Positions 36,649-45,526 of a stretch of 64,000 nt of DNA are shown one piece after another. Origin of the DNA: Eisenibacter elegans DSM 3317 (GTDB taxonomy: Bacteria; Bacteroidota; Bacteroidia; Cytophagales; Microscillaceae); the NCBI RefSeq assembly GCF_000430505.1, contig NZ_AUMD01000011.1, positions 248,001 to 312,000 of the forward strand, written 5' to 3'. A model generated the notes under the pieces. It ran no database searches, was not told the origin of the DNA, and saw only the letters and a list, made by a program, of their open reading frames with translations. Each line of letters opens with the position of its first letter. The stretch's first letter is position 1. The position numbers and the translations under genes were made by a program.

Positions 36649-37626
36649 CTAATGAAAGCGCTCAGTCATCAAGTATTGCTGTACATAATCAGTAACCCCT
36701 TCTTCTAAGGTATGGAAAGGAGTATTATAGCCTATGTTTTTCAGCTTTTCCATATTGGCTTGTGTAAAATACTGATACTTGTCGCGGATGTCTTCGGGGG
36801 TATCAATAAAACCAATATCTTCGGCCACACCCATCGCCTTGAATGTGCTGCGGGTAAGGTCTAAGAAGGTACGGGCTTGGCCGCTGCCAAGGTTGTAAAG
36901 GCCGGAATTTTGACGGTGTTGCATCAAAAACATCATCACACTCGCCACATCTTTGACATACACAAAGTCGCGGGACTGCTCGCCATCCTTAAACTCGGGG
37001 TTGTGTGAGCGAAACAAACGCATACTGCCAGTCTTCTTGATTTGTTGGTAGGCGTGAAACACGACCGAGGCCATCCTGCCCTTGTGGTATTCGTTGGGGC
37101 CATAGACATTGAAAAACTTCAAACCTGCCCAAAACAAAGGTTTTTCGGCTTGAGCCAAAGCCCAAATATCAAAATCATTTTTGGAGCGTCCGTAGGGGTT
37201 GAGTGGCTGTAGCTGGCTGATAATCTGCTCGTTGTCATCATAACCTAGCTCACCGTTGCCATAGGTAGCGGCTGAGGAAGCATACACCAAAGGAATTTGA
37301 TACCGGCAGCAATCTTGCCATATCTGTTGAGAATAATGCAGGTTGAGCGTATCAAAAATGGCTTGGTCAAACTCTGTCGTGTCTGTCCTAGCGCCAAGGT
37401 GAAAAATAAACTCCACAGCGCTGTGGTTTTGCGCAAGCCAATCAAAAAAAGCCATTCTGTCTACACGTTGGCGGATGGTTTTTCCTTCGAGGTTGGCTAG
37501 TTTAGAGGCGTTCCGGGGGCTGGCCGAAAAATCATCTACTGCGATGATATCCTTAAAATTAGCAGCGTTCAGGGCAGCGACCAAGTAGCTGCCGATGAAG
37601 CCTGAGGCTCCTGTTACTACAATCAT
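36649..37626 (-). CDS. hldD: ADP-L-glycero-D-manno-heptose 6-epimerase
   Basis: This 325-residue short-chain dehydrogenase-type epimerase makes ADP-L-glycero-manno-heptose for the lipopolysaccharide core. The ATG at 37626 gives MIVVTGASGFIGSYL with the NAD(P)-binding glycine motif. The catalytic Tyr-x3-Lys is in PYGRSKNDFD, and the family blocks FNVYGPNEYHKGRMASV and SRDFVYVKDV are clear. The upstream 13 codons of the longer frame do not belong. HldD is also called RfaD. The neighbouring lipoprotein is divergent. No other heptose gene is in the window. Confidence 0.93.
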   Translation of the reverse strand: MIVVTGASGFIGSYLVAALNAANFKDIIAVDDFSASPRNASKLANLEGKTIRQRVDRMAFFDWLAQNHSAVEFIFHLGARTDTTEFDQAIFDTLNLHYSQQIWQDCCRYQIPLVYASSAATYGNGELGYDDNEQIISQLQPLNPYGRSKNDFDIWALAQAEKPLFWAGLKFFNVYGPNEYHKGRMASVVFHAYQQIKKTGSMRLFRSHNPEFKDGEQSRDFVYVKDVASVMMFLMQHRQNSGLYNLGSGQARTFLDLTRSTFKAMGVAEDIGFIDTPEDIRDKYQYFTQANMEKLKNIGYNTPFHTLEEGVTDYVQQYLMTERFH

Positions 37627-37662
37627 AGTTACGCTAAGGCTTGTATAGGTTGTGATAAGGGG

Positions 37663-37697
37663 CAAAATTAATCATTTATACGAAAGATTGACAGCCA
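37663..37697 (-). promoter_or_regulatory. possible hldD promoter
   Basis: On the minus strand TTG (37697-37695) is followed after 24 bases by TAATTTTG (37670-37663), close to the Bacteroidota pattern though one base longer than the usual range. The -7 box lies 37 bases upstream of the hldD ATG. Confidence 0.4.
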
Positions 37698-37827
37698 ATG
37701 GCGTATAATGTGGCTAGGTACTTGCAAATGGGGTTTGTGTGTATTAATTTTCCTTGACAAATTAGTAGCTTTGCAAAGGCTGTTTGTCCGCTATTTTTAT
37801 CAGATACCCCATAAACCCTGCGCAACC

Positions 37828-39357
37828 ATGAATCAACCACCCCGCTCTCAAGGCTTATTGGCAGGCTTTTACTGCCTATTATGCTGTATCACTTGCTTGT
37901 CTGCCTGTAGTACTGAGAAGCAAGAAGATCCGCTGCTCGTCCCCAAAGATGCACTAGCAGTAGTACATATTGACTTCAAACAGATTTCGGGAAAAGCCAA
38001 TGACTGGCAAAATATCCTAGACTATATCGGGGCTTGGAGTACTGGCAATGCCAACGAAAGCCTACAGAAAATCTTATATTCGGGGATTGATTTTAAAACT
38101 ACCGCAACCTTCTATACTACTTCCAAAAGTGCACTATTGGGCATACAGCTCAAGAGCGAGAGCAGTTTTGTCAAAATGCTCAAAGACCAACTCAAAATAA
38201 CTCCCCAAAAAGCCGAAGGATATAACTATGCCCTCTCTGATAATACGCTGGTGGCTTGGCGCAAGGGGACAGCATACCTGCTGATGAAGCAAGACGGAGA
38301 AAAGCTTGAAGCAAAGGCGCTCTTAGCCGAGCTGATAAGCCAGCTCGATGTCCAGCCTGAAGCCCAGCTCCAACACCCCGCCTACCAGGCGCTCTTAGCC
38401 AAAAACTATGATATCAGCTACTGGGTGTTGGCCGCAGGCCTAGCCGACAATGTCGGGATGAAGTCTGCCGGACGTGGAGTAATCAATACCGAAGGGCTGA
38501 AAAGCGCCAGCGAAAACCTAGCCCACCTGACGGGCGGGGTTTCTTTTGAAAAAGGGGAGACGCTGGTACAGCTCGAAGTCCAATTCAGTGAGCTGTTTGT
38601 GCAGAAGTATGGCAAGATAGCCGCAAAGCCTTTAGCTCAATCTACTGTTTTGAAGCAAATGCCTTATGATAGCCCTGCTTTGTTGTTGGGTTTACAAACG
38701 GACATCCCGACCCTAACCAAGGTATTGCAGGAGGATAAGGCCTCCTGGACGAATTTTGAAATGTTTGCTAAATTTATCGGCCTATCAGCCACCGACATAC
38801 TACAGACCCTCGACGGTAGCCTGCTTTTGAGTGCTCAACAGCTCAGCCCTTCCAGCTTGTTTATGGGTGCTGATGCGGCCATTAGCCTAGGAACTTCTAG
38901 CGAAGCCCAAGCCCAAAAAGCCCTGAATGGCTTCAGCAAAGCAGGGGTCTTACAGAAACGAGGGGAGCTTTTCACCCTACCGATTAGCTTTGGGGTGATG
39001 CTCAACGCCCGCCAAACGCCTACTTCTATCAATATGGCGCTCTCCGAAAAGACCCTGATGGCCAAGGGTGCTCCATTGCCTCAAAGCTTCCAAGCTGCCG
39101 TAGGCAACAGTACGGTGGCGCTATATATCAATATCCCCCAACTACTACCGGAGCTGGACGATGCGCTCAACCTCAATAAAGAAACCAAAGGCGCTAGCAA
39201 ACGAATGGCAGAAGAAATGACTTTTCTGACCTTTGGCGCTTCTGGAATAGACGCACAAGGCAAGGCTAATGCGACCATACACCTAGGCCTCAAAGACAAT
39301 AGCACTAACGCTGTATCGGTGTTGTTGCGGATTTTCCAGCCTCAAAAAGCTTCCTAA
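37828..39357 (+). CDS. DUF4836-like lipoprotein
   Basis: This 509-residue lipoprotein is predicted to be membrane-attached outside the cytoplasm. The ATG at 37828 starts a signal peptide with lipobox LSAC at about residues 25-28. The mature protein begins with PKDALAVVHIDFKQISGKAN, the opening of the Bacteroidota DUF4836 family, and contains further beta-rich units and the late phrase VALYINIPQLLPELDDAL. The longer frame from 37708 adds 40 residues before the lipobox and is rejected. A TAGCTTTG box lies 62 bases upstream. The function of DUF4836 is unknown. Confidence 0.78.
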   Translation: MNQPPRSQGLLAGFYCLLCCITCLSACSTEKQEDPLLVPKDALAVVHIDFKQISGKANDWQNILDYIGAWSTGNANESLQKILYSGIDFKTTATFYTTSKSALLGIQLKSESSFVKMLKDQLKITPQKAEGYNYALSDNTLVAWRKGTAYLLMKQDGEKLEAKALLAELISQLDVQPEAQLQHPAYQALLAKNYDISYWVLAAGLADNVGMKSAGRGVINTEGLKSASENLAHLTGGVSFEKGETLVQLEVQFSELFVQKYGKIAAKPLAQSTVLKQMPYDSPALLLGLQTDIPTLTKVLQEDKASWTNFEMFAKFIGLSATDILQTLDGSLLLSAQQLSPSSLFMGADAAISLGTSSEAQAQKALNGFSKAGVLQKRGELFTLPISFGVMLNARQTPTSINMALSEKTLMAKGAPLPQSFQAAVGNSTVALYINIPQLLPELDDALNLNKETKGASKRMAEEMTFLTFGASGIDAQGKANATIHLGLKDNSTNAVSVLLRIFQPQKAS

Positions 39358-39390
39358 GGAATACCCAACAGCCCAGAGGCGCATAAAAAA

Positions 39391-39430
39391 TAACACCCTA
39401 AAAGTCTTACAAGACCTTTAGGGTGTTTTC
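39391..39430. terminator. bidirectional terminator between DUF4836 gene and recA
   Basis: AACACCCTAAAAGTCTT pairs with AAGACCTTTAGGGTGTT around ACA, with one mismatch. A's precede and T's follow, so it can end transcription from both convergent genes. Confidence 0.85.
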
Positions 39431-39448
39431 AAATAAGCAATATAAGTC

Positions 39449-40501
39449 CTATTCTTCGTCTTCGTCTAGCTCACGCTCCTCAACAGGGATTTCTTGCAAA
39501 GAGGCATTCCCGCCGTGAATTTCGGCCTTGATGCGGTTTTCCAACTCTTCCATCAACTCAGGGTTGTCTTTTATGATTTGTTTGACTGCCTCACGGCCTT
39601 GGCCCAGCTTAGAGTCATTGTACGAAAACCAAGAACCTGATTTCTTGATGATATCCATATCTACCCCAAGGTCAAGGATTTCACCGACTTTAGAAACCCC
39701 CTCACCGTAGATGATGTCAAACTCTACTGTTTTGAAAGGAGGCGCTACTTTATTCTTGACTACCTTCACCCGGGTGCGGTTACCGATGATGTTGTCAGTA
39801 CCTTCTTTGATTTGGCTGATGCGGCGGATGTCAAGGCGCACCGAAGCATAAAACTTGAGCGCATTACCGCCTGTAGTAGTTTCGGGGTTGCCAAACATTA
39901 CCCCGATTTTCTCACGCAATTGGTTGATGAAAATACAAGAGCAGTGTGTTTTGTTCAGTGCGCCGGTGATTTTGCGAAGCGCCTGTGACATTAGGCGGGC
40001 TTGCAGCCCCATCTTGCTGTCGCCCATATCGCCTTCGAGCTCACTCTTCGGAACGAGGGCGGCTACCGAGTCAATCACGATGATATCGATGGCGCTAGAG
40101 CGGATAAGGTGTTCGGCTATTTCGAGCGCCTGCTCGCCGTGGTCAGGTTGGGCGATGAGCAAGTTGTCGGTATCGATGCCCAGCTTCTCGGCATAGCTGC
40201 GGTCGAAGGCGTGCTCAGCATCAATAAAGGCTGCAATGCCGCCTCTTTTTTGCGCCTCTGCGATACAGTGAAGCGCTAGTGTTGTTTTACCGGATGATTC
40301 GGGGCCATATACCTCTATCACACGGCCACGTGGGATACCGCCCACGCCCAAGGCCAAATCAAGGCCGAGCGAGCCGGTTGGGATAACTTCTACAGGCACT
40401 ACTTTCTCGTCGCTGAGCTTCATCACGGTGCCTTTACCATAGGTCTTTTCGAGCTTGTCGATAGTGGTTTGGAGAGATTTGAGTTTTTCTGCCTTGTCCA
40501 T
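39449..40501 (-). CDS. recA: recombinase A
   Basis: This 350-residue protein forms filaments on single-stranded DNA, catalyses strand exchange and stimulates LexA-type self-cleavage. The Walker A motif GPESSGKT is at about 66-73, and DNA-binding loop regions [15 protein letters not shown] and [23 protein letters not shown] are present. The C-terminus is acidic ([11 protein letters not shown]), as usual. The length is normal, with no intein or truncation. It is transcribed alone, with a possible promoter about 200 bases upstream and a terminator right after the stop. Confidence 0.97.
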   Translation of the reverse strand: MDKAEKLKSLQTTIDKLEKTYGKGTVMKLSDEKVVPVEVIPTGSLGLDLALGVGGIPRGRVIEVYGPESSGKTTLALHCIAEAQKRGGIAAFIDAEHAFDRSYAEKLGIDTDNLLIAQPDHGEQALEIAEHLIRSSAIDIIVIDSVAALVPKSELEGDMGDSKMGLQARLMSQALRKITGALNKTHCSCIFINQLREKIGVMFGNPETTTGGNALKFYASVRLDIRRISQIKEGTDNIIGNRTRVKVVKNKVAPPFKTVEFDIIYGEGVSKVGEILDLGVDMDIIKKSGSWFSYNDSKLGQGREAVKQIIKDNPELMEELENRIKAEIHGGNASLQEIPVEERELDEDEE

Positions 40502-40700
40502 GGGGGGGTGCGGTTTTTAATTCTGCAATGGGTAAGTGCTATAATGCGCTGCAAGCTAAGTGTAGTCGATTTAGATAGTCTTTGTGTGGAGTGGTACGTA
40601 GTCCATTTTGCGCTTCCTCGAAGCGAAAGCGTAGAGCCACAAGTCCAAAAAAGATAGTCACTTAGTTGACAGCTTGATAAGGGTATGTAGTTGCAATCTA

Positions 40701-40734
40701 CAAAATTATTGGTATTTTTTGTCTAATGAGTCAA
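40701..40734 (-). promoter_or_regulatory. possible recA promoter
   Basis: On the minus strand TTG is followed after 23 bases by TAATTTTG, fitting TTG-N17-23-TAnnTTTG. It lies about 200 bases before the recA start, which would leave a long leader. I see no SOS-box-like operator. The rest of the 40502-40995 gap contains only AT-rich DNA and the repeat at 40858. Confidence 0.4.
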
Positions 40735-40857
40735 GCCTAAAACGGCCGCCCTAAACTTTGACAAACATACAGCTTAATCTTGTCATTTGAAAATTATTTG
40801 AGCGCTATTTGCTAATATAATTGTCAAAATGGGGCGAAAATCTACTCATCTGCTCAT

Positions 40858-40940
40858 TATACCACATCAAAATAGGTTTGGGAAATGTGTATCCTGAAAA
40901 TCCTTGAGCATCAAACCCTGTGAATCTTCGAATCAACTGC
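40858..40940. repeat. AATCCTTG-type intergenic repeat, copy 1
   Basis: The element begins TATACCACATCAAAATAGG and continues TTTGGGAAATGTGT, GAAAATCCTTGAG and CCCTGTGAATCTTCGAATC. The same phrases in the same order occur at 49756-49842, and inverted at 42360-42432. It lies just beyond the 3' end of the GIDE-like pseudogene. Confidence 0.65.
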
Positions 40941-40995
40941 TAAAAAAAGCACTAAACACCTCCGGCGATGAAGTCAGTAGCCAAGGATTGTCCAG

Positions 40996-41594
40996 CTAAA
41001 TGATTAGGCCAAACATGTGCAGTTGTTTTTTGACTTCGATGGTGTTTTCGTGGTTGTAGCTGCTCATATACAAGGGGGCTAAGAATTGCGAGGGCGGGCT
41101 TATTTGAAGGAATCCTTGGCGATTGTGTAGCTCCCCAAAAACAAACATTTGGCAATCCAGCTGAACGGTGTGCTCTTCTGTTCGGTAGTTTTTGTGTAAG
41201 AATAGCTCCGGAGGCGAGGGAAGTTTGATATGTTTGCCCTCAGCCAACTTTAGGTGTGTGTCTTCTACTTGGTGTAAATAGGAGTGGGTTTTGAGTTCTT
41301 TCAGGATGTCTTTTTCTGTATGGGGTATTTCTATGGCTATTTGTAGCTTACCATCGCTGATGGCAAAAGGCACATATTGGCGTTCGTGCCAAACCTCTTT
41401 GGTTTGCTGCCTACGCCCATCGATATCCTCAATCTGTTGTATGATACGCAGCTCACAAAAATAGAAGGTATACCTCTTAAGGGGCTATTCAGTGCAGGCG
41501 CAGCCACAATACTCCCATTGACAGCCACTAGCTTGGAGAATGCGCTGTAGGGCATCTCTTGCTTTGAGTGTTCGTAGATGTAGTACAGACTGAC
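40996..41594 (-). pseudogene. GIDE-like membrane-protein gene, truncated and frameshifted
   Basis: The minus strand encodes two overlapping frames that together look like one member of the GIDE-type (E3-ligase-like) family. The first frame, from 41594, reads LVAVNGSIVAAPALNSPLRGIP, matching the family's SPLxGxPC region. After that the homology moves to another frame: FYFCELRIIQ, then a downstream part with LDCQMFVFGEL and APLYMSSY. Restoring one T near 41465 would join them. No N-terminal membrane helices are encoded: a TAA lies directly upstream at 41595-41597 and repeat DNA follows. It is almost certainly non-functional. The C-terminal 125 codons alone could be read from an inner start but lack context. 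Confidence 0.65.
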
Positions 41595-41674
41595 TTATAC
41601 GTAATGAGAGTGAATGTGTGGATACTTGAAAATCAAATCTTGTGGCTCCTCAAGTGCTCAATCGTGCCTGTGGG

Positions 41675-41740
41675 AATCATTGACGAGCAGGTAAATCAAA
41701 CCCTGTATTCTCCAATCTTGTGAATCTTGGTGTAAATTAG
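41675..41740. repeat. AATCCTTG-type intergenic repeat, copy 2 (partial)
   Basis: The sequence contains AAATCAAACCCTGTATT and then CCAATCTTGTGAATCTTGG followed by TGTAAAT, matching the right half of the family. Related phrases (AATCAAATCTTGTGG) begin already at 41633. It lies immediately upstream of the truncated start of the GIDE-like pseudogene. Confidence 0.55.
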
Positions 41741-41838
41741 CGAGTGCTCATCAGAAAACGCTACAAATGTGATAGATTTAAGCACAGTCCTTTCCAAATA
41801 CACATCGGCTATGGCGGTCGATTTTAACCCAATACACT

Positions 41839-42351
41839 ATGCAAACCTATCTCATCCAACAATTCACTTGGCGCAAAACAGGGTTGTTATTTTTGGTGGT
41901 GATAGCCATCAACCTATGTTTTGCCTTCCTGACCCCCAAGATTGTAGGGGCTACTGATGCACACATCCCTGACATCAGCTTTGGCTATACCCAAGTCCAA
42001 CTGTATGCGTGGCTAGAGGCCTTTGGCGAATCAGGGCGGCAGGTTTATTTTTATACTACCTTACTGCTCGACACACTCTACCCTGTGGTATATGCGTTTT
42101 TGTTTGCATTTTTATTGGTGGGGGTGCGCGCTCGGTCTTGGGTGTATTTACCCTTTCTGATTGCGTTTGTTGATATGAGCGAAAACCTCTGTATGCTCTA
42201 TTTAACAGCCCAATACCCAATCCAGTACCCCAATGTGGTAATTTGGGCGAGCTTGTCTACACAGCTCAAGTGGCTGTTATTGGCTTTATGGGCAGTTGTG
42301 ATGGCTTTTCAGGGGTTGCGCCTGTTGCTCATAGGTCGCAGCCCAAATTAG
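41839..42351 (+). CDS. four-helix membrane protein of unknown function
   Basis: This 170-residue integral membrane protein has four predicted helices: about 14-32 (LLFLVVIAINLCFAFL), 72-96, 98-116 and 135-160. The loop between helices 1 and 2 (about 35-70) is polar and probably extracytoplasmic. I recognise no family or catalytic motif. It begins about 100 bases after a repeat element and is followed directly by another, so it stands alone in a repeat-rich stretch. Codon usage is like its neighbours. Confidence 0.65.
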   Translation: MQTYLIQQFTWRKTGLLFLVVIAINLCFAFLTPKIVGATDAHIPDISFGYTQVQLYAWLEAFGESGRQVYFYTTLLLDTLYPVVYAFLFAFLLVGVRARSWVYLPFLIAFVDMSENLCMLYLTAQYPIQYPNVVIWASLSTQLKWLLLALWAVVMAFQGLRLLLIGRSPN

Positions 42352-42359
42352 GCAGCATT

Positions 42360-42432
42360 TTTATACCAAGATGCACAAGACTTGGAGATTTACAGGATTT
42401 GATTTCCCAAACCAATGGTGATTGGGCATAAA
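42360..42432. repeat. AATCCTTG-type intergenic repeat, copy 3 (inverted)
   Basis: Read on the minus strand it gives TATGCCCAATCACCATTGG, TTTGGGAAATCAAATCCTG, then CATCTTGGTATAA. These are the same start, middle and end as the copy at 49756-49842, in the opposite orientation. The ends TATGCCCAATC and ATCTTGGTATA are weak inverted repeats of each other. It begins 9 bases after the stop of the membrane protein gene. Confidence 0.65.
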
Positions 42433-42478
42433 AATGCATGGCAATCTAGCCCCGTTTTCAGCCTGTGCTATGGCAGGC

Positions 42479-42979
42479 TCAATATGCCACCCTGATACCG
42501 TGGTAATAGTCTTGGTGTTGGTAGTCTTTTCGGAGAGGGTGGCCTTCCCAATCTTCGGGGAGAAGTATGCGGCGCAGGTCGGGGTGATTTTCAAAATGGA
42601 TGCCGACCAAGTCATAGGCTTCGCGCTCGTGCCAAAGGGCGCTGCGCCATACCGTGCTGACCGTAGGGACGCTCGGCAACGCAGCATCGGGGGCATTGCG
42701 TGGCAACAACACACGCAACACGAATTGGTGGTGATATGGAATAGAATATAGATGATAAAGCACCTCTAAGCTGTTTTTTTGCGAACCATTGTCGAGTGCT
42801 GTCAAGCAAGACAAGAAGTCGAAATAAAGCCCTTGGGTATCGTGTAGGTATGCGGCTACTAGTGGTAGCGCGTGTGGGGGCAGGGTCAAGGCTGGCTGTA
42901 GCGCCTTGGTGTCGGGCAACTCAAAGGCAACATCAGTGAAGGCTTGTTGCAGTTGCTGGGCGATTTCGTCAAAGCTCAT
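42479..42979 (-). CDS. nuoC: NADH-quinone oxidoreductase subunit C
   Basis: This 166-residue protein is the 30-kDa-type peripheral subunit of respiratory complex I. The family signature is intact in the C-terminal half: SALWHEREAYDLVGIHFENHP, then RRILLPEDWEGHPLRKDY. The N-terminal half has the usual beta-rich LYFDFLSCLTALDNG region. It starts 3 bases after the stop of the TPR/SpoIIE gene, so it is probably expressed from that transcript. No other nuo gene is in the window on either side, which is unusual because nuoC normally sits between nuoB and nuoD. Confidence 0.9.
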   Translation of the reverse strand: MSFDEIAQQLQQAFTDVAFELPDTKALQPALTLPPHALPLVAAYLHDTQGLYFDFLSCLTALDNGSQKNSLEVLYHLYSIPYHHQFVLRVLLPRNAPDAALPSVPTVSTVWRSALWHEREAYDLVGIHFENHPDLRRILLPEDWEGHPLRKDYQHQDYYHGIRVAY

Positions 42980-42982
42980 AAG

Positions 42983-45313
42983 CTATACAGTAGTTTGAGG
43001 GGTGTAGGGTTTAAAGCCAATAACCAAGACGTCGTCTACCTGAAAACGTGCGCCCATCCACTGGCTAAAAGTATGTTCGAGGGTTTTTTGTTGCTCGGCC
43101 AATGGCAGCTCGTGTATTTCTAGGAGTAGCTCACGGAAGCGCCTGCTCATAAATTTGCGGTCGTTTTTGCCGCCAAACTGGTCTTGAAAACCGTCCGAAA
43201 ACAAATATACCACTGTATCAGGTGTAAGTACGATTTGATGTTTGGTGTAGTATCGTTCTGCGCCGCGTTCGTGGCCGCCGATAGGGTGTAAATCTCCTTT
43301 GAGGTAGTGTAGTTCCTTATTTTGGATGTATACTATCGGGCTTCGGGCTCCGGCAAACTCCATCAGGTTGGTGGCATGGTCTATGGTTACGAGGGCGATA
43401 TCCATCCCGTCGCGGTTTTGGTTTTGCTCTTGGTGCAAAGATTTGCGCACCAGCCGGTGTAGCTCACCCAAGATATGCTCGGGTGAACTAATCTGCTGAG
43501 TATGGACAATTTGGTTGAGGAACACGTCCCCAATCATACTCATTAATGCCCCCGGTACGCCGTGTCCTGTACAATCTACAGCGGCCACGATGGTTTTGCG
43601 GATGGTATTATGAGCGAGAGGGGGTTGCCCACCTGAAATCTTGCTGACTTCTGTGGGCGTGCCGATGGGGGTACGGGGCTTGCTTATGGCATTGATTTGA
43701 GCGCTGCGCGCCTGTGTGCGTAGCCCCTCAACCTTGGTGGCTGCTGGAGCCACTCCCAGCAGCTCGGTGGGCGTAGCACTAACTTGGCTAAACCAATAAA
43801 AATCGCCACTGACCATATCGCGGGGCTTTACCCAAGCAAACCCATCTTGCAGCCAGTTTTTGAGCTGGGAGGCCGGAGGCAAAATCGCCTCTTGGATGCG
43901 TCTAGCATATTGGATGCCGGCCATAATGTCCTCGTTTTTGTGTTGTAGCTGTAAGGCTTGGGACTGTATGCGGTGATTTTTTTCGGAGAGCAGTTTGTTT
44001 TGTTGCTCGATATTGTCGCGTTGGGCGGCTATTTCTTCTTTTTGTTGGTTGAGCTCCGCGTAGAGCTTTTGCAAGGTTTGATTTTTTTCAAACAAAGCCT
44101 GATGGGCTTCCTTACGTTTTTGGATATTCTTACGGAGCAGCGACATAAACACCAAGCTCAACACCAGTAGGAGCATCACCCCGGCAGCCACAAGGGCTAT
44201 AATCCGTGTTCGGAGCGCAGCACGCTGTTGAGCAGCCATCGCCAGCTCGGCCTGTTGTTGGAGTAGCGCTATTTGGGTTTCTTTTTGTTCTACCTCGTAG
44301 AGGGCGTGTAGGCGTTGGATGTTTTTCTGTTTTTCGATACCTTCTAGGCTGTCCTGTAGCGCAACATAGTCTGTTTGGTAGCGGTAGGCCGCGCCAAAGT
44401 CGCCACGAGTGACAGCGGTTTGAGCCAATACTTGCAGGGCTTTCACTTTCCAGTACATACTCCCTAGCTCATCGGCTAGGGTTACAGCTTCTTGCGCATA
44501 ACGCTCGGCCAGCATAGGCCGGGCTTGGCGTTGGTGCAGCTCAGCGATGCTGATGAGGTATTCTACCACGCCAAGCGGGTCGTCGAGTTCGCGAAAAATG
44601 CGTAAAGCTTCTTGTTGGTACTCCAGTGCCTGATTCCATTTGCCTTGGCTTTCGTATACCTTGCCCATAATGCCTTTGGCATAGGCGATATTGTCCTCAA
44701 TGCCTAGCTTTTGGCTCAGCTCGATACAGCGTTGCTCATAGTCTAGTGCTTTTTCGTTATCTCCCAATACTTGGTACACCTCTCCGATATTGAGCAGGTA
44801 GATAGAAATATCTGCGGGCTTCCCTACAGTTTGCGCCAGCTCATAGGCTTTGAGATAGTGTGTCAGCGCTTCTTGGTAATTGCCCCGTCGGAAATGCCAT
44901 ACACCAATGTTGTTGTATTGGTTCATCTTGCCACGGGGCTTGTTGGTTTCTTCAAAAGTACGAAGGGATTTGAGCTTATATTCTAGCGATTTTTCGTAAT
45001 CACCAAGGTTCTCATAGGCGCTCGAAATGCGGTCTTGTGCCATCGAAAGGCCATCAGCATAGCCCAGCTGTTGTGCCAGCTCGTAGGCGGCCTTGGCATA
45101 TATCAAGGCATTGGAAAATTCTTTGCCTAGACTTTGGGTGCTCAAGTCTATCAAGGCCAGTACCTTGGCCGTGTCGGCGGGCATCTGTTGAATGTTTTCG
45201 GGAATGGGCGAAACAGCAGCCAGCGAGTTTTGCGCTTGCGCTCTTAGTGACCAAACATAACAACTACACAACAAGCAAAAAAATAGGGCGTATGGGTACT
45301 TATTCAGGTGCAT
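42983..45313 (-). CDS. TPR sensor with SpoIIE-type PP2C phosphatase domain (paralogue)
   Basis: This 776-residue protein has the same plan as the product at 21890-24178. A signal sequence covers residues 1-27, TPR units about 60-330 (SIYLLNIGEVYQVLGDNEKAL), a membrane helix about 370-393 and a coiled coil 395-470. The SpoIIE phosphatase domain at about 475-766 shows SGDFYW (502-507), DCTGHGVPGAL (580-590) and SDGFQDQFGG (706-715). A Pro/Ser/Thr-rich insertion (about 515-570) separates the first two motifs and is longer than in the paralogue. It lies directly upstream of nuoC. A regulated target is not visible nearby. Confidence 0.88.
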   Translation of the reverse strand: MHLNKYPYALFFCLLCSCYVWSLRAQAQNSLAAVSPIPENIQQMPADTAKVLALIDLSTQSLGKEFSNALIYAKAAYELAQQLGYADGLSMAQDRISSAYENLGDYEKSLEYKLKSLRTFEETNKPRGKMNQYNNIGVWHFRRGNYQEALTHYLKAYELAQTVGKPADISIYLLNIGEVYQVLGDNEKALDYEQRCIELSQKLGIEDNIAYAKGIMGKVYESQGKWNQALEYQQEALRIFRELDDPLGVVEYLISIAELHQRQARPMLAERYAQEAVTLADELGSMYWKVKALQVLAQTAVTRGDFGAAYRYQTDYVALQDSLEGIEKQKNIQRLHALYEVEQKETQIALLQQQAELAMAAQQRAALRTRIIALVAAGVMLLLVLSLVFMSLLRKNIQKRKEAHQALFEKNQTLQKLYAELNQQKEEIAAQRDNIEQQNKLLSEKNHRIQSQALQLQHKNEDIMAGIQYARRIQEAILPPASQLKNWLQDGFAWVKPRDMVSGDFYWFSQVSATPTELLGVAPAATKVEGLRTQARSAQINAISKPRTPIGTPTEVSKISGGQPPLAHNTIRKTIVAAVDCTGHGVPGALMSMIGDVFLNQIVHTQQISSPEHILGELHRLVRKSLHQEQNQNRDGMDIALVTIDHATNLMEFAGARSPIVYIQNKELHYLKGDLHPIGGHERGAERYYTKHQIVLTPDTVVYLFSDGFQDQFGGKNDRKFMSRRFRELLLEIHELPLAEQQKTLEHTFSQWMGARFQVDDVLVIGFKPYTPQTTV

Positions 45314-45411
45314 ATCAATAGGCCTAGGTACCTTAGAAACAAGGCTATGGGCAATTGGTAGATAGGTATTTGCGTTGAAAGTTACGCAAAAAAACGGATT
45401 CCTTGCTTGTT

Positions 45412-45439
45412 TTGCATTGGCTAATGGGTACTATTTTTG
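45412..45439 (+). promoter_or_regulatory. possible promoter of glycosyltransferase gene
   Basis: TTG (45412-45414) is followed after 17 bases by TATTTTTG (45432-45439). An alternative TTG at 45407 gives a 22-base spacer. The -7 box lies 87 bases before the ATG at 45527. Confidence 0.45.
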
Positions 45440-45526
45440 TACTCAAGCCCGAAATACCTAATGCCGATTGGCCAAGATGCTAAATTTTGCGTATTTTGTT
45501 CAAAATGCGCATACCCAAACCCTCTT

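Noticed and set aside
40858-42432. Closely spaced repeats read as a possible CRISPR array
   Set aside because: Copies differ in length and orientation, are separated by genes of irregular size, and have no regular spacers or cas genes.
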